A stretch of 64,000 nucleotides of DNA from Prosthecobacter vanneervenii (GTDB taxonomy: Bacteria > Verrucomicrobiota > Verrucomicrobiia > Verrucomicrobiales > Verrucomicrobiaceae). A model generated the notes under the pieces. That model was not told the DNA's origin, made no database searches, and was given only the letters and a program-made list of their open reading frames with translations. This document shows, in pieces, positions 26,078 to 33,892 of this stretch. The stretch spans positions 558,001 to 622,000 of the forward strand of contig NZ_JACHIG010000001.1 of assembly GCF_014203095.1 (NCBI RefSeq), given 5' to 3'. Numbering within the stretch: position 1 is the first letter of the stretch; the number at the start of each line of letters is the position of its first letter. A program made the position numbers and the translations under genes.

Positions 26078-26137
26078 CCAAAATGAACCACCAAAACCCC
26101 CACAACCGGTTTCGGTGGTTTTGGTGGTTCATTTTGG
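26078..26137. repeat. Palindromic repeat family B, copy 2
   Basis: Perfect 21-bp arms (outer sequence CCAAAATGAACCACCAAAACC) enclose an 18-nt centre. The left half is identical to copy 1 through ACCACCAAAACCCCCACAACCGG; the right half differs. Together the copies bracket the DUF1501/zinc-ribbon pair. Confidence 0.85.
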
Positions 26138-26139
26138 CA

Positions 26140-26976
26140 TCACGGCGTGTGTTTTTTTCCGGCTGTCGGCGGGCCAGGAGCGGGCGGCCCGCCTATCTTT
26201 GAATCAGGCGAAGCCTTGATGGAAAAACTCCTCAAACCATCACCCATCCTGCCAGAGAAAGAGACACTGCGATTCACAAAGTTGAGAACCACCGCATCAC
26301 CTCGATTGGCAGGCCATAGCACCTGAGTGCGGGTGTTCACAGAATCCATCCCCTCCAGCAGCACCTCATCGGCCGCAGGCCCCCGGTAGTGGATGGCGGA
26401 AGCATTGATCCGGCAGGTGCCATCCGGAGTGATGACTGTGAGCCGGGCTTTTCTGGCCCTGGCTAGCCGCACCGGGCCATTCTTTCCCTCGCTGGTGTAG
26501 CGGAGGTCATCGCCCTCAATCATCACAAACGGCTTCTCCCTCAGGATCAGCCGCCGCTTTGGGGTGGAGGGCTTTGTGTCCAGCGTGTCGTAAAAGAGCC
26601 AGGTGGCGGGGTCCACCCAGGTCAGGGTGGAGGTCAGGCCATCCACCACAGCGGAGGCACCTCTGCCCACCAGCGTGCCAGGTCGTGAAGCACTGCGCCC
26701 GCCGTTTGCGGCAGACAGTTCGGCATCGATGATCTGCATGCCAGAGGGAATGGGCTGATTTTCGCGCACTTTCAACTTAGGCACCTGTTTGGCGGCCCAC
26801 TCCTTGAGCTGCTTGCTTGGCAGCTTGTATTCCCGCTCATCGCGGTGCGTTACCACACTATGCACGCTGTCCACAGCAGCCGCAAACCAGATGCCCGCAC
26901 ACGGTGTCAGCCACGGAAACGACAGCAGGCAGACAGCACCCACAAAGAGAAAACGGCGGAGCTTTTCTCGCTTCAT
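26140..26976 (-). CDS. Exported protein, paralogue of the upstream gene
   Basis: This 278-residue protein has an N-terminal signal or anchor ([20 protein letters not shown]). The mature region contains [52 protein letters not shown] and [20 protein letters not shown], blocks shared with the gene at 27084-27842. The C-terminus is Pro/Gly-rich. No known family. The cysteine after WLTP is not a good lipobox (proline at -1). It ends 3 bp from palindrome B copy 2, and the stem probably terminates it. Confidence 0.72.
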   Translation of the reverse strand: MKREKLRRFLFVGAVCLLSFPWLTPCAGIWFAAAVDSVHSVVTHRDEREYKLPSKQLKEWAAKQVPKLKVRENQPIPSGMQIIDAELSAANGGRSASRPGTLVGRGASAVVDGLTSTLTWVDPATWLFYDTLDTKPSTPKRRLILREKPFVMIEGDDLRYTSEGKNGPVRLARARKARLTVITPDGTCRINASAIHYRGPAADEVLLEGMDSVNTRTQVLWPANRGDAVVLNFVNRSVSFSGRMGDGLRSFSIKASPDSKIGGPPAPGPPTAGKKHTP

Positions 26977-27083
26977 GGACTGAGCATGGGTCCCAGCCCC
27001 GCATTATGCAAGACTGCTTTCAGCCGTCCTGAAGACGGAGCTGCCACATGGTCGGTGCAGGCACGGGTAGGCCACCCCATCAG

Positions 27084-27842
27084 TCACTGCGCACCGGCAT
27101 TCTCTGGCGGCAGGTTGCTGGAGAGAGTACGCTTCACGTAGTTCAGAGTGATCTTTGTCCCAGCCGGCACAGGCAGCTTCAGACGGTTTTTATACCCGCT
27201 GAACAAGCGATAAGGTGTTTCCAGGATCAGCTCTTCAGACGGACCTCGATAGTGGATGACTTTGGCAGCTGCCGAATAGCTCCCCTCTTCGGTGATGACG
27301 CTGACCACGGCGTATTTAGCCTTGGCAAGGCGGACAGGGCCTTTTTTGCCATCCCGTGTAAAACGTAGATCCGTCCCCTGAAGCACGACATAGGGCGACT
27401 CACACAGCACGAGCTGCCTGCGGCGAAACTGGTTCATATCCAACTTAATATCTTCATCGCTCCAGCCGAGAGGATCGATGGCCAGAAAAACGCCAGCCAC
27501 CCCATCCACGAGCGCCGAGGCCCCTTTCCCCACCAGTGAACCAGGATACGGAGCATCTTGGCCCCCACTGGCCTTCACAAGCTCTTCATCCCCGATCAGC
27601 CGACTCAAGGGCACTGGCTGGCTGGAGATGACGCTGAAAGGACTGGCAGGTCTGCTGGCCCAGCCTCTAAGCTGCCGTGTAGGCAGCCGGGCCTCCGGCT
27701 CGCTGCCACGAGTAAAGGCATTTCGAGTGCCGCTGATCCCAGCTGCAGCGATGACGCCGGTGCCACACGGCGTCAGCCACGGAAACGACAGCAGGCAGAC
27801 AGCGCCCACGAAGAGAAAACGGCGGAGCTTTTCTCGCTTCAT
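27084..27842 (-). CDS. Exported protein, paralogue of the downstream gene
   Basis: The 252-residue product shares its first 26 residues exactly with the gene at 26140-26976; the matching DNA differs at only three synonymous sites within about 77 bp. The mature parts are far more diverged but keep the same block order (PGSLVGKGASALVDGV; RRQLVLCESPYVVLQGTDLRFTRDGKKGPVRLAKAK; AAKVIHYRGPSEELILE). The gene pair therefore arose by tandem duplication. The function is unknown; the repeated hydrophilic blocks suggest a beta-rich extracytoplasmic domain. The ATG at 27842 directly precedes the signal sequence. Confidence 0.72.
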   Translation of the reverse strand: MKREKLRRFLFVGAVCLLSFPWLTPCGTGVIAAAGISGTRNAFTRGSEPEARLPTRQLRGWASRPASPFSVISSQPVPLSRLIGDEELVKASGGQDAPYPGSLVGKGASALVDGVAGVFLAIDPLGWSDEDIKLDMNQFRRRQLVLCESPYVVLQGTDLRFTRDGKKGPVRLAKAKYAVVSVITEEGSYSAAAKVIHYRGPSEELILETPYRLFSGYKNRLKLPVPAGTKITLNYVKRTLSSNLPPENAGAQ

Positions 27843-27922
27843 GAAGCAGTACCATGAGGCCCCACCCTGACCTGTGCAAGCCTGCATTTAGCCACGCCTC
27901 TCAAGCCTGGACACCTGTTTCC

Positions 27923-28498
27923 TCACCAGACCAGCAGCTCGTCATCTGCCTGGGATGGAGCTGGGGCCGCCTGAGCTGCGGGCTGGGACGCGGCGGCTTT
28001 TTTGGGAAAGCGATATATGATGGGGATGCTCATCAGCCCGGTGCGGCGGTCGTCAAAGTAGTCGGAGTAAAACGGCCTGCCAAACACGCGGAAGCCCATG
28101 GTCTGGTAGAGCGGCAGGAGGCGCTTGCCGGACTTGGTCACGACGTAGGAGGCGTTTTGCTCCTTGGCATATTTCTGCATGGCCATGGCCATTTGCAGCA
28201 GCGGCATGCCGGTGAGGTTTTTGCGTGCACAGCCCCGCGAGACCTCCATGATCATGCCATCCTGCGGATAGACGAGGTCCTGCGCATCGGACTCGCTCTG
28301 CAGCTCCAGCTTGGGCACCTCGTTGCTCTTGAGCGCACGCACTACGCCGATGATCTCGCGGGATTTGTCATAGAGCGCAAAATGGTGCGCCACCTCGTCA
28401 AATTCATCAATCTCGCGCAGCAGACCCGTGGTGTACACCTCACGGCGCATCTTCGCGATAAGGTCGCGGTGCTCATGAAATGAAATCGGCTCGATCAT
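27923..28498 (-). CDS. FeeM/LuxI-like N-acyltransferase
   Basis: This 191-residue acyltransferase of the GNAT-like fold is related to N-acyl amino acid synthases (FeeM) and LuxI-type signal synthases. Visible landmarks are MRREVYTTG near the start (the R-x-x-VY of the family), the acidic LREIDEFDEVAHHFALYD, VGVVRALK, and MIMEVSRGCARKNLTGMPLL, followed by YVVTKSGKRLLPLYQTMGFRVFG. Such enzymes join an acyl group from acyl-ACP or acyl-CoA to an amino acid or SAM. No LuxR-type receptor or exosortase gene is adjacent. The C-terminal 25 residues are an Ala/Pro/Gln-rich tail. The ATG at 28498 is used. Confidence 0.75.
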   Translation of the reverse strand: MIEPISFHEHRDLIAKMRREVYTTGLLREIDEFDEVAHHFALYDKSREIIGVVRALKSNEVPKLELQSESDAQDLVYPQDGMIMEVSRGCARKNLTGMPLLQMAMAMQKYAKEQNASYVVTKSGKRLLPLYQTMGFRVFGRPFYSDYFDDRRTGLMSIPIIYRFPKKAAASQPAAQAAPAPSQADDELLVW

Positions 28499-28804
28499 GG
28501 TGTGTGTATCTTTGCTATGACAACAACTCTGGCTAAAGAGCAATCAGTTATGCCTAAATAAAAATTAAAAATTTGGCGCTACAATAACCCGAGGCGCTGA
28601 AGGCTAGGCATCCCTACGTCTGAGGTTCGCAAAGGGGTGCTAGTAAAAGCCCCCTTCTACCATGCCGGCAGGTGCAAATGCGACTTTCGAATACCAATAG
28701 TGCCAAAACAGAAACAGCCACCATGACGGCATGAAGGGTGTTTTTCACGCTCGCATTAATTCATACGGACATCTAGCGTGGTGCCTTGGTCCCTTTTCTG
28801 TCCC

Positions 28805-30241
28805 ATGAAACCCACTGAATACTCTACCAGCCCAACCCGCCGCAGCTTCGTCAAAAAGTCCCTCGCCGCAGGCCTTGGCTTCAATTTCATCCCCGCCTAC
28901 CTGACCAGCGCCCGCGCGGCGGACAATCCGCAGCTGCCGCCCAGCAAGCGCATCAATCTGGGCTGCGTCGGCATCGGCGGGCGTGCAGGCAGCGTCATCC
29001 CCGGCCTCACAGAAGGTGGCACAGCTGTCCCCGTGGCCTTCACGGATGTGGACTTTGTCACCGCAAAGACGGAGAAGAACCTCAAGGCATTTCCGGATGT
29101 GAAGCGCTTCAGCGACTTCCGCGAGATGCTCGATAAAATGGGCAAAGACATCGACGCCGTCAGCGTGGTCACCCCCGACCACACCCACTTCACCGCCGCC
29201 ATCCACGCCATGGCACAGGGCAAGCACGTGTACGTGGAAAAGCCGCTCACCCACACCTTTGAAGAGGCGGAGATCCTCATGCGCGCAGAGAAGAAATTCA
29301 AGGTGGTGACACAGATGGGCAACCAGGGCCATACCTCCGCCGGTGCCGAGCAGTTCAAGCAGATGCTCGCAGCGGGCATTGTCGATGACATTGTGAAGAT
29401 TGACGCATGGAAGTCTCCTTCCCTGTGGTTCATGAACGCCGCCGAGCGCGCGCTCATCAAAGGCTATCCTCCGGAGGAGCCAAAGCCCGAGACGCTCAAT
29501 TGGGACCTCTGGTGCGGCCCGCAGGAGGTCAAGCCCTACAGCAAGATGTACCACCCCTTCAACTGGCGCGGTTTCCACCTCTATGGCGGCGGCATGTTTG
29601 GCGACTGGGGCGCTCACATCATCGACTTTGCCCATGATCACCTCAAGCTCGGCCTGCCCACGCGCATCACACCTCTGGCGCTCGCTGATTACAACCAGAT
29701 AGCCTACCCGCTGAGCTCGGACATCCGGTTTGAATTCCCCGCACGTGGCGAAAAGATGCCCGCCGTGGAGCTGCACTGGAAAGCAGGCGGAGACACCAAA
29801 ATCGAGATCGCGGAGAAATTTGGCGATCCCGGCCCGGACGGCAAAGTCGTCATCCCCAATCCCGGTGCCACCGGCTCCCTCCTGCACCGGAAACAGGGCG
29901 ACTACCTCGTGCAGCGCGGCTCCCACGACCGTCATTCCCTCGTGTATCCGCGCTCCAAGATGGTCGAGTTCAAAGACGCCATGGCCCTTCATCCGCCGAA
30001 GTACAATCACTTCCAGAGCTTCATCCAGGCCTGCATGGGCAATGGCAGCACTGAATCGCCTTTCAGCATCGGTGGCGCTCTCACCCAGGTGCTGAATCTG
30101 GGCACCATCGCCGAGTATCTGAACGTCGACCTGCAGTTCGATCCGGCGACCAAGCGCTTCATCAACAACGACGCCGCCAACGCCCGCCTCTCCGGCCCCG
30201 CTCCCCGCGCCGAGTGGGCCGACTGCTACAAGCTGGCATAA
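28805..30241 (+). CDS. Gfo/Idh/MocA-family oxidoreductase, Tat-exported
   Basis: This 478-residue oxidoreductase is secreted by the Tat pathway: TRRSFVKKSLAAG at 11-23 is a good twin-arginine signal, as needed for export with bound cofactor. The Rossmann domain starts INLGCVGIGGRAGS. The family lysine is in YVEKPLTHTFEEAE. The substrate domain includes NWDLWCGPQ, YHPFNWRGFHLYGGGMFGDWGAHIIDFAH and a His/Arg-rich stretch. This exported group is typical of Verrucomicrobia, Planctomycetes and Bacteroidetes and may act on sugar derivatives in the periplasm. The ATG at 28805 precedes the signal. Confidence 0.92.
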   Translation: MKPTEYSTSPTRRSFVKKSLAAGLGFNFIPAYLTSARAADNPQLPPSKRINLGCVGIGGRAGSVIPGLTEGGTAVPVAFTDVDFVTAKTEKNLKAFPDVKRFSDFREMLDKMGKDIDAVSVVTPDHTHFTAAIHAMAQGKHVYVEKPLTHTFEEAEILMRAEKKFKVVTQMGNQGHTSAGAEQFKQMLAAGIVDDIVKIDAWKSPSLWFMNAAERALIKGYPPEEPKPETLNWDLWCGPQEVKPYSKMYHPFNWRGFHLYGGGMFGDWGAHIIDFAHDHLKLGLPTRITPLALADYNQIAYPLSSDIRFEFPARGEKMPAVELHWKAGGDTKIEIAEKFGDPGPDGKVVIPNPGATGSLLHRKQGDYLVQRGSHDRHSLVYPRSKMVEFKDAMALHPPKYNHFQSFIQACMGNGSTESPFSIGGALTQVLNLGTIAEYLNVDLQFDPATKRFINNDAANARLSGPAPRAEWADCYKLA

Positions 30242-30254
30242 GGAAGCACCCTGT

Positions 30255-30286
30255 TCCTCCGGCCTGCGATTCGGCAGACCGGAGGA
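30255..30286. terminator. Hairpin after the exported oxidoreductase
   Basis: An 8-bp outer stem TCCTCCGG / CCGGAGGA plus an inner CTGC/GCAG stem lies 14 bp after the stop. There is no clear U tract, so termination is plausible but not certain. Confidence 0.4.
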
Positions 30287-30465
30287 CTCACCATGCATCG
30301 GCCATGAGGCGAGCTTGTGCCGCCACATCCTCAGAATTTCCAGGCTGGCAGCCAGGGGCTTACTGGGTTACAAAAGAGTTTTCGGAAGCTGGCCATGACC
30401 CGGCGCAGCGTGTGCCCGGCTTAGAAAGCGTTTGCCTCCTCATGCCACGGCTTCAACCTTCCGCC

Positions 30466-31095
30466 ATGATCCGCACCCTGCTCTCCGCCGTGGTTTTGGG
30501 CATCGCCCTGCCAGCAGTTTATGCACAAACCAGCCCTGCCACCCCCGCTCAGGCTGTGGTAGACAAGGCCCTCGCTGCAGTCGGCGGCAGGGACAAGCTG
30601 CTCAAGATTTTCCGCTTTGGAGAGACCTTTCATTTTGGCGACAAACCCGAGCCGCCCGAGGGGAAAAAACGCACGAGCCGGACTTCCGTCATCGAGCTGC
30701 CCAATCGCTGGTGGCTAGGCAAGAAGGAACGCGGCGATGAGCCCGCCAAAGAAGATGTGCGTGCCTGGTCGCTCGATCTGCTCGTTGATCCCAAGTCCAA
30801 GTTCGAGCCCATCGCGGAGATCACCGACGAGGGCAAGGCCTGTGAGGGCGTGCAGGTAAGCGGCAACGTGACACCGCCCATGAAGTTTTACTTCGACAAG
30901 GAAAGCCACCTGCTTCATCGGCTCGACTGGCGTGGAGACTTCTACCGCTTCAGTGACTGGAAAGAGCACGATGGTCTGCGCTACGCTTCAAAGACCATCA
31001 TCTTCAAGCTCAAGGACGGGAAACCCTGGTTCTACCACGAGATCACCTCCATGGAGCGCCTCACCCAGCTTCCTGACGGACTGGCTAAGCCGTGA
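30466..31095 (+). CDS. Exported hypothetical protein, LolA-like outline
   Basis: This 209-residue protein has a signal peptide (MIRTLLSAVVLGIALPAVYAQ). The mature part opens AQAVVDKALAAVGGRDKLLKI, the helix-plus-glycine opening common in outer-membrane lipoprotein-sorting or LolA-like beta proteins, and continues with strands such as NRWWLGKKE, MKFYFDKESHLLHRLDWRGDFYRFSDWKEHDGLRYA. That pattern is reminiscent of the half-barrel fold of LolA/LolB or DUF4292 proteins, but I cannot assign it. The gap of 224 bp before it contains a hairpin only. Confidence 0.6.
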   Translation: MIRTLLSAVVLGIALPAVYAQTSPATPAQAVVDKALAAVGGRDKLLKIFRFGETFHFGDKPEPPEGKKRTSRTSVIELPNRWWLGKKERGDEPAKEDVRAWSLDLLVDPKSKFEPIAEITDEGKACEGVQVSGNVTPPMKFYFDKESHLLHRLDWRGDFYRFSDWKEHDGLRYASKTIIFKLKDGKPWFYHEITSMERLTQLPDGLAKP

Positions 31096-31225
31096 TCCCC
31101 CCGCTCACGCATTCTCATGCAGCGGATCGCTGTCCATAGCCCGCTTTGTCTTTTGTCCTGTCTGGCCACGGATAAGCCTTCAGTCTGCGGACAGCGCGTC
31201 GGCGTCATCCTCATCCTGTGCTGCC

Positions 31226-31723
31226 TCACTTGGCCCTGTACTTCCCCATCCACCGCTTCGCGCAGTCCACCTGCTCGCTCGTTTCCAGGCAGCACTTCCG
31301 CCGCGTGCGGATCCACTTCACAGGATCGCTCCCCGCCGGGATCAATCCCGCCTTCGCACACCAGGCCACGATGAACTGCCCCGTCCGCCCACACCCTGCA
31401 ACACAGTGCACCACCACGGGCTCGCGTGCAGCCTTGTGCGCATCCATCAGCGTGATGAAGCGCTCCATCTGCTCATCCGTCGGCACTCCATAGTCCGGCA
31501 CATGGATGTGATGGTAGGCAAAGTGCGGCGGCACATCCTTGCGGTTGTCAAACTCGCAGCAGTTCACCACCACCCGGATGCCGTGCTCGTCATACAGGTC
31601 AAACACATACGGATCCGGCCACCACGAAGCAGCGATCACGCCCTCCACAATCCAGGTGAAGGGCTCGGTGCGTTCGGGCTGGCCACGTTCAGGCCAGTAC
31701 CAGGGGCGGATCAGTGATGGCAT
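31226..31723 (-). CDS. Dual-specificity / tyrosine phosphatase-like protein
   Basis: This 165-residue protein of the cysteine phosphatase superfamily has the P-loop HCVAGCGRTG (H106, nucleophile C107, R113) and the probable general acid D77 in HVPDYGVP. The N-terminus WPERGQPERTEPFTWIVEGVIAASWWP resembles atypical dual-specificity phosphatases. The substrate may be a phosphoprotein or phosphoinositide. The ATG at 31723 is chosen; a TTG 18 nt upstream is also in frame. It starts 24 bp after the cupin stop on the same strand, so both could be co-transcribed. Confidence 0.88.
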   Translation of the reverse strand: MPSLIRPWYWPERGQPERTEPFTWIVEGVIAASWWPDPYVFDLYDEHGIRVVVNCCEFDNRKDVPPHFAYHHIHVPDYGVPTDEQMERFITLMDAHKAAREPVVVHCVAGCGRTGQFIVAWCAKAGLIPAGSDPVKWIRTRRKCCLETSEQVDCAKRWMGKYRAK

Positions 31724-31747
31724 GGGGTTCGGTTTAATCAAGGTTTG

Positions 31748-32104
31748 CTACGCTGTGAAGTAGGTATCCTCATGCGAATACGGTGGTGCGCAGCAGCACA
31801 AGAAGCGAAGTGTCTGGCTGGCGGTGATCTGGTGCCAGGCGCCGGGTGGAATAAGGATGGCGTCTCCTGGGGCTACGGTGCGGTTTTCGCCATCGATCTC
31901 CATGGTCCCCTGCCCTTCGAGGATGAAATAGAACTCCTCGCTGAGTTTGTGGTAATGGCGCTCGGTGGGGCGACCTACGGGCACGACGGCTTCGGCGAGG
32001 CTCTGGTTTTGCACGGGTGCATTGGTGCGGTCCAGGATGCTGCGGATGGTGCTGCCGTCCTTGGTGGTGAAAGGATTCTGCTGGGAAAGCTGGTTGATGG
32101 TCAT
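31748..32104 (-). CDS. Single-domain cupin protein
   Basis: This 118-residue cupin has both metal-binding motifs: HYHKLSEEFYFILEG (His, His, Glu) and PGDAILIPPGAWHQI (His). Small stand-alone cupins commonly act as isomerases or dioxygenases on sugars or other small molecules; the reaction here is unknown. The ATG at 32104 is the natural start. It lies 27 bp from the divergent SDR gene (or 15 bp if that gene uses its upstream ATG), which leaves almost no space for two separate promoters. Confidence 0.88.
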   Translation of the reverse strand: MTINQLSQQNPFTTKDGSTIRSILDRTNAPVQNQSLAEAVVPVGRPTERHYHKLSEEFYFILEGQGTMEIDGENRTVAPGDAILIPPGAWHQITASQTLRFLCCCAPPYSHEDTYFTA

Positions 32105-32131
32105 GCAGGGAGTGTGGTAATGCTGCATGCA

Positions 32132-32938
32132 ATGGAAGCGAATGGATTTTGTGTCGAAAACTGCCGTGCGGTGATCACCGGTGCGTCCTCCGGACTGGGG
32201 GCTGAATTTGCGCGCCAGTTAGCGCCTCAGGCTGAGCTGCTGGTGCTGGTGGCCCGCCGTGCTGAGGCTCTGGAAATGGTGAAAAAGGAGCTGTCCGGTT
32301 TGAAGGCGAAAGTGCTTTGTTTTGTGTCGGATCTGGCAAAAGACGAGGGTCGAGACGCGGTGGCTGCCTTCCTTGTGGAAAACGGGATAAAGCCCACCCT
32401 GCTGATCAACAATGCAGGCATGGGGGACTACGGCAGCTTTGTGAGTTCCTCGGCGGAGAAAACGCGCTCGCAGATTGAGCTGAACATCACGGCGCTGACG
32501 ATGCTGACGCATGCGCTGCTGCCGCTGATGGAGCGCCCGGCGGGCATCGTGAATGTGAGCTCCCTGGCCAGCACGCTGCCGATGCCAGACCTGGCGGTGT
32601 ATGCGGCGTCCAAGGCTTATGTGACGAGCTTTTCTGAGGCGCTGGCGATTGAGCTGGCACCGGAAAATATCTCTGTCTGCTGCACCTGCCCGGGACCGAC
32701 GCCGACGAATTTCAGCAAGACGGCGAAGCGGGAAGATGGGAGTGACACGAACCGGGATGGGCAGGGCTTGCTGAGGATTCCGCCTGCCCAGGTGGTGCGG
32801 GAGTCGCTCGCGGCACTGAGGCATGGGCAGGCGTGTGTGTTTCCGGGGGTGGGGGTCTCCATCGCCGGGCGTGTTTTCCGGCTGATGCCACGGAGGCTGA
32901 TGCGCATGATCCTGAGACGACGTGCGCGCAACGCGTGA
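32132..32938 (+). CDS. SDR-family short-chain dehydrogenase
   Basis: This 268-residue classical short-chain dehydrogenase has TGASSGLGAEFA (dinucleotide loop), LLINNAGMGDYG, the catalytic serine in VNVSSLAS and the YAASKAY motif. CPGPTPTNFSK follows as in DltE/YqjQ-like and other oxidoreductases. The C-terminus is basic (RRLMRMILRRRARNA), possibly membrane-associated. The substrate is unknown. An ATG at 32120 (MLHAMEANGF) is in frame; I use the ATG at 32132 to leave some room for the divergent cupin promoter. Confidence 0.9.
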   Translation: MEANGFCVENCRAVITGASSGLGAEFARQLAPQAELLVLVARRAEALEMVKKELSGLKAKVLCFVSDLAKDEGRDAVAAFLVENGIKPTLLINNAGMGDYGSFVSSSAEKTRSQIELNITALTMLTHALLPLMERPAGIVNVSSLASTLPMPDLAVYAASKAYVTSFSEALAIELAPENISVCCTCPGPTPTNFSKTAKREDGSDTNRDGQGLLRIPPAQVVRESLAALRHGQACVFPGVGVSIAGRVFRLMPRRLMRMILRRRARNA

Positions 32939-32983
32939 TGTTCTCGTTTGCAGGTGCAGTGAGATGCGTGGTACAGTGCAGGC

Positions 32984-33607
32984 GTGCGCTGCCCTGCCTG
33001 CCGAGCCCCTGCGACTGAAACCGACGCCGCCTGCCGGCAGTGTGGGTTTTCGCTGGAGGTGGCGGATCGCTCCTTTGGCATCGCCCCCACCTTGCAAAAA
33101 CCCATCTCCGACCTCAGCGGCGTGCTGGGTTCCCTTTCCAGACGCCGGGCCGCGCAGATCATCGCCGGGGTGGAGCGGCGCTTTCCGCAGCTCAGCATCG
33201 CAGCGGTGCTGATGGAGGTGCCGCAGCAGGCTCCGATCGTACCGTATGCCTTCTGGCTCTTCAACCGCGGCAGCCTTTCCAGTGCGGTGGAGAAAGGCGG
33301 CGAGAATCGTCTGGTGATGCTGCTGATCGACACGAGTTCCGACCGCGCCATCGCCATGATGGGCTACGGCCTGGAACCTTTTTTGCAGGAAAACTATCTG
33401 CAGGCCTGCCTGCAGGCGGCGCATCAGCCGTTGGTGAAAAAGCGCTATGCGCAGGCCATTGAATCGTTTGCCAGGGAGCTGGACCGACAACTGGTGGAGG
33501 TGTGCCAGGTACTGCCCAAGCAGTATGGGCTGGTGGATGAATCGCGCTGGCTGGACTCCTGCGCCCCAGGCGACGACCGGCTGGGCATGGCTGAAAACTT
33601 GTATTAA
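32984..33607 (+). CDS. TPM-domain protein with N-terminal zinc ribbon
   Basis: The 207-residue protein starts with a zinc ribbon (CPAC at 3-6, CRQC at 17-20). The central part resembles the TPM (TLP18.3/Psb32/MOLO-1) domain: QIIAGVERRFPQLSIAAVLMEVPQQ, PYAFWLFNRGSL, ENRLVMLLIDTSSDRAIAMMGYGLEPFL and AHQPLVKKRYAQAIESFARELD. TPM proteins are usually periplasmic or thylakoid and phosphatase-like; here no signal peptide or membrane helix is seen, so the protein is probably cytoplasmic. The start is a GTG at 32984, which places the first CxxC next to the N-terminus. Confidence 0.75.
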   Translation: MRCPACRAPATETDAACRQCGFSLEVADRSFGIAPTLQKPISDLSGVLGSLSRRRAAQIIAGVERRFPQLSIAAVLMEVPQQAPIVPYAFWLFNRGSLSSAVEKGGENRLVMLLIDTSSDRAIAMMGYGLEPFLQENYLQACLQAAHQPLVKKRYAQAIESFARELDRQLVEVCQVLPKQYGLVDESRWLDSCAPGDDRLGMAENLY

Positions 33608-33664
33608 CTCTACTTTAGTGATTTTTAACATGGGCTGGTCAGATCTGATTATTCCAAAATGTTT

Positions 33665-33702
33665 GACCACGGATCACACGGATCACACGGATTGACACGG
33701 AT
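33665..33702 (+). repeat. CACACGGAT tandem repeat
   Basis: The nonamer CACACGGAT and close variants occur about three to four times in tandem in the gap before the DUF1460 gene. Related fragments (GACACGGATTTAACACCG at about 33762; ACCACGGAATGCACTGAATACACGG at 34832-34856) lie nearby. The rest of this 285-bp gap holds no gene. Confidence 0.7.
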
Positions 33703-33892
33703 GCCTGAGGCTGAGGTTGGAAATCTCTTGATGACTTTATGAACTCCCTGAAGAGTTAGGGGGACACGGATTTAACACCGCGAGAGATTAGAAGACCGCA
33801 GAGAATACCTTTTGAATCAATGCTTTGCGGTATTCCTTATTCTCTATGAGCTGGATTATTCAGCGTTTCCTTAGCAAAGTAGAACTAACCGC

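Noticed and set aside
24456..26219. 587-codon plus-strand open frame over the DUF1501 gene
   Set aside because: It is antisense to DUF1501 conserved blocks and reads through both palindromes.
28544..28804. Possible tRNA in the AT-rich gap before the exported oxidoreductase
   Set aside because: The GTTCG-like sequence lacks an acceptor stem or anticodon arm.
28745..30328. Long minus-strand open frame opposite the exported Gfo/Idh/MocA gene
   Set aside because: It is a codon-mirror shadow of a clearly conserved gene (Tat signal, EKP motif) on the plus strand and resembles no family.
32219..33670. 483-codon minus-strand open frame over the SDR and TPM genes
   Set aside because: It spans two unrelated plus-strand genes; SDR catalytic motifs fix the coding strand.
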